Assembly: GCA_018340375.1 (NCBI GenBank) | Contig: JAFFJZ010000002.1 | Location: forward strand, 12,976,001-13,040,000 | DNA: 64,000 bases | Reading direction: 5' to 3' | DNA from: Gonatopus flavifemur | Taxonomy: Eukaryota > Arthropoda > Insecta > Hymenoptera > Dryinidae | Shown here: positions 59,997 through 64,000 of the stretch, one piece after another | How positions within the stretch are numbered: the first letter of the stretch is position 1 | How the letters are laid out: the number at the start of each line of letters is the position of its first letter | Position numbers and translations under genes: made by a program | Notes under the pieces: model-generated | Databases searched by the model: none | Seen by the model: only the letters and a program-made list of their open reading frames with translations | Told to the model about the DNA's origin: nothing

Positions 59997-62900
59997 TACA
60001 AAAACTCTTATGAAAAATTCGAGTTCAATCAAAATTGAGCTACGACGTTTAATCGAAATGTGTAATAATCGGCTGTTAGCTTCAAACTACCAGTTTCAGC
60101 TTCATAAATCTTTTCTGCTCAATTATTCGAAAATGAAGCGATGAAATCAAAATATGGCTCTGTACAGACCATGTTTACTGATTCATTCACAGGAAGGTTT
60201 TCTTCTGACAAGAACGCAACGTACTTTTGTCCCGTTTCCTTGTTTCAAGTAAAATTTTCTTAAAACTAACAAATTTTACTTGAATCGAGAAAATAAAATT
60301 ACAAAACTACATTTTGTTCTTGTTAGAAGCAAACCTTCCCGTGAGTGTCGAAAAAGGTCTTTATTTTCAAATAATTTGTCAGAATACATATAAAATAGAA
60401 TGACCAATACGAAATGACTGTAGTCGGGACGTTGATATCCTCTTAAGAAAGGTGCCAATTAACGGTCTATACAATGTCTCGGATTCTACTAGATGAAAAT
60501 TGATCTGACTCCAGATTACTAAATTGATGAACCTGCGGATATAAATTCAAGTCAACTGTACTATTCAAGCTCTTTACAACTGTAATAGCTGTAATCATGC
60601 GAGTACGGGTCTCGTGACCTATCGTTTCTCACTCAACGTATATTGTAATTATGAATTCATGAAAGTTGAAAAACATATAACGACACTCCAACAAATTAAT
60701 GTAAATTAAAAGAACATCATGTTACAATTGCTTTTTGTATTGACGTATATTTTCTCTCCCATTATCAGCACGTATTAATTGCAAAAACATCCTCGTTAAT
60801 CTCAATTGTTGAACAATAGCTATTCAGTTATTATTATCATCATCATACTGTTTCATTTTTCTGTAGTTTATCAAATTTTATATGACAGCGTTGGACATGA
60901 ATCATTATGTTCTGAGAAAGCGCAATCAATGAATGAGTTAAATGATGCTTCCAATGAAATAATGTATATCAAATTCATTCTTTTTCTCAACCAACTTTTA
61001 ATACCATTTTACAAATGTATGTTTGATCTACATTCTCTTGAAATAATAAGACAGTATTTATTGAATTGCTTATAATACGAAATAGTGACGTTAGAAATGA
61101 TCGATCCTTCAAAGATTGCAGAAAAATAGATTCCTCAGCATGTATGTACAATGGGGCCCACCTCGGTCCAATATGCGCCCCATCCTGCCAATATAGGCCC
61201 AAGACTGAGGCAGAGTGGGTCAGAATTCATACACACCGGGGTTATAAAAATTTTGTCTTCATCTTCAATGTTCGTTCAAAGGAGAGTAATCAAATACAAA
61301 GTTATTGAAACCCAGTATCTGCAGATAATTCTATTTCTCTCCGTGTTGAATCGGATCGATCTTTTTGTATAGAAAAAACATTTAATTTTTATACATATGT
61401 AAGACATATCGATAACAATTCAAAAAATTTTCTATTAAAAATAAACAATCGATCCTCTTGACGTCATCCATGCAGAGTCCTGAGTGGAAGAATTTTTTGA
61501 ATTATAAATAATTTATATATAAATTATACATAATTTATGTATAAACTTCCCCATTTTAATCTTCATAAAATGTTATATTTGTTTTTTGAGGTATCTTTTT
61601 GACTTATAGCACAGGATTTCATTCAATGGGATCAAATTGTAATGTTTCATACATATTATGAAGCTCCATACAGGGGGAAAATGTTGACCTGTGAGAAGTA
61701 TACAACTCACGTAACGTGTACAGAATTGAATACAGAAATTGCATGAAACTTGCTGAAATACTGACAAACCTCATCCAGAGAAAAAGCGAATAAATATTTG
61801 ATTACAAAATTGCTTCGGAACGTAGCTTTCATGTTTTAGTCATTGACATTATCAATTATTCACGATATAATTTGCAATTCACAAAATTTTAAATCTCAAT
61901 CATTGTCAGCCATAGAATAGTTTTTTTCGTTCATATTGTCCCATGTTTTATATTGTCATGAAGGTGGAATTTTATATAATAGCGATTATCTTCTTTTAAT
62001 GGGAAAATCGATCAAACCCTAATTGTAATTTCATGAAAATTAGTATACATCAAGTGACTAACGAAAGATTCATTCAATGATTTATACTTTTATTTGATTC
62101 AACAATATCTGGATGTTTACAGGCGTCTCGGATTTTTATAAAAACGTTAGTTGAAATAAACAAGGGTCTATATAAAGAGGTTATTAATCAAAAAATTGGT
62201 GGATAATCGTGCAAACTTTGTCAACCCTGAAAACTGTCTATCCCTTCTAACTTTCCGTTGTAGCCAAATTTTTAACAATACCATATTTCGAAGTATTTTC
62301 AAATGCAGAAAAATCATTACGAGTATCAAATGGAAACATTGCAGAGAAGGAAACTACAAATTTGATTAGATAAGATGAGACTTTATGCAATTGAATTCAT
62401 TCCGTGGTTTCAAAATAAATACATTAACATCGAAAAGAACATTGTATCGGTTCGAAGAATAAGAATTCTACATGAATCACACGGCTTGAATTGTAAATAA
62501 TCATCACGATAAACTGAATTCTAGTGGTATCGAAGAACTTGATGATAAGAATGCGCGCATTGCATGTGGATGTATACTGAAACTGAATATTACATAAGTA
62601 AATCGGTTATATTCAATTTCATATACCCATTTGTCTCTCACAATAACTTTATAACCACACCAGTTTCATTCACAACAAGCATACGTGTACGTATATTCTT
62701 ATATACAAGTATGCTCGGTCTACTGTTTCTTACAGCCACGTTTGACATTAGTCATTGGAACGAGTTTCCTATATAAAAAAAACCGTCAAATGAAGAGGGG
62801 TGTTCACTACGTCGAGACGGGCTTGTAAGAGAGAAAGGCTGAAAAGAAGAGAGATAGGAAGAGAAAAAAGGGAGAGAAACAGACAGACAGGAATGTGGAC

Positions 62901-63659
62901 GTTAAACCGATTCCCGACCAATGAGCATCTCACGATGGACAATAAGCGTGATGGAAAGGCAAACTTCAAGAAAAACATTGAAAATTAAGTCAGTATAATG
63001 ATAAGGAATTTTGGAAGAAAAAGGGGAAAGGGAAAATGAAAAAACTAATCAGAGACAACAGAGGGTGCTCGCGATGAACTCGGGTCGATATGATATACCG
63101 GGCGTTAATTTTGAAGTCTCCATGTTGCAGAATGCGAGAGAAACTTCCTAGCAACAACACTACAATTTTGCGGAAAAAAAACAAACCCTGAATGAAACAT
63201 TTCCCCTCACGGGATGTCATTTCACCCTGGAACTTTGATTCAAGGAATAAATGTTCAACTGATCTACGCGTAACGTGATGCGAATAAACAATATTTGCGA
63301 AGTTACGACGAAGAAACAGGAAAAATTGACGATTCCTCCTCTCAAATGCCTCATCTCGATGAAATTTGCAAGTTTTCTTCACTCTTTTTGATAAACAAGG
63401 AACAACAAAATGAGGATGCATAATCTAAAAATCAATCAAGATATTGATATAAATGAATCATACATGTTGTTGTAGCTATTTATATTTGATATAAATAATC
63501 TCTTTGAACTGTTGAAAACACGAATACGATGTCAAGACGACAATGTACCTAATCACGTAGGGAATCTTAATTCCAAAGGAAATTATAGACAGGAATGTTA
63601 TTCTCCAGTCCGAACTAGTCATCGGAACGCAAGTAAGAATTGTATAACGAGTTATTTAC

Positions 63660-63794
63660 CTTGCCACTCGTGGCTGCCGGTGAATTTTCGACGATATCAT
63701 ATATGACATGCGGTAAACCAGCAGTTCCGAGAAGCGAAAAACCGAATCCGGTCGAGTCGCCGCGGTTCAAAGTAACCAGCAGCTCCTCAGCCAT
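63660..63794 (-). CDS. First coding exon of a PDZ-domain protein (copy 2)
   Basis: Base-for-base the same 45-codon exon as 57447-57581, including the ATG context GGAACATGG and the donor GTAAAT at 63659. On the minus strand this is the upstream copy. If the duplication is real, transcription starting beyond 64000 could use this first exon and read across the 57581 copy, which lacks a splice acceptor and would be skipped or act as an alternative start. If the duplication is an assembly or haplotype artefact, there is only one such exon. The 143-codon frame at 62990-63421 lies in the intron behind it. It is broken in copy 1, so it is not a gene. Confidence 0.85.
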
Positions 63795-64000
63795 GTTCCA
63801 AACACATTGATCACTTCTTATTCACTGTCATTTGAAAATTCGCACAGGAAGGTATATTCCCTTGTCAACTGTTTTTTCATTAACACCCACGCAAAGGAAC
63901 CCTTCTTTTCTTTTTTGTTTTCTTCACACTACACCTCACGCCTTTCCTTTCTCTTAAAAAAAAGAACGATTCGAAGAAGTTGAAAAAAAAATTGACGCAA

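Larger units (their letters stand above)
57840..64000 (+). repeat. 6.2 kb tandem duplication, copy 2 (cut by window end)
   Basis: Head-to-tail copy with a period of 6206 bp at its start. It differs by scattered substitutions, mostly in the first kilobase (GAATTTCAAAGG versus GAATTCCAAAGG, GTTGTTGACG versus GTTGTTGAAG), and by homopolymer indels further on. The window ends about 40 bp short of the expected end of the copy. Confidence 0.9.

Noticed and set aside
62990..63421. 143-codon minus-strand ORF in the second duplication copy
   Set aside because: In the first copy it is split into two frames by homopolymer length differences, and its composition is low-complexity at the C-terminus. It lies in the presumed first intron of the PDZ gene.

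Overview
This 64 kb window is eukaryotic nuclear DNA: AT-rich, with long stretches free of ORFs, short introns, a TATA plus TCAGT-type initiator promoter, and a dense layer of small inverted-repeat transposons (MITEs). It looks like an insect, possibly a hymenopteran, but nothing here fixes the species. There are no bacterial operons, rRNA or recognisable tRNA genes. Almost all ORFs of 60-155 codons fall inside repeats or are chance frames. Only two gene pieces are well supported.

Layout. 1-15.0 kb is non-coding DNA with many foldback MITEs and a 2.39 kb long-terminal-inverted-repeat element (7717-10107) with an exact 9-bp target duplication. 15053-27471 is one 12.4 kb Foldback-type transposon. 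It has matching termini, a 9-bp target duplication (AATTGAAAC), about 160-bp subterminal modules, and an interior made only of about 360 copies of a 31-bp repeat in two opposing blocks that meet at about 19717. 26568-32620 and 32621-38654 are a 6.05 kb direct tandem duplication carrying the right end of that transposon plus flanking DNA. The second copy ends 66 bp before the TATA box of a small coiled-coil gene (38752 to about 39485) whose ATG is split by an 85-bp intron. 39.5-51.6 kb is MITE-rich and otherwise featureless. 51634-57839 and 57840-64000 (cut by the window end) are a second direct duplication, period 6206 bp. Each copy carries on the minus strand the first coding exon of a PDZ-domain protein.

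The main biological finding is the giant Foldback-like element. A 31-bp module, long inverted arms and a 9-bp target duplication are also the hallmarks of Drosophila FB elements. Here there is no central loop sequence and no transposase. Both 6-kb duplications could be real, but copy 2 of the first differs almost only by shortened homopolymers, and the copies of the second differ by scattered substitutions plus homopolymer indels. Assembly artefact or uncollapsed haplotypes must therefore be excluded.
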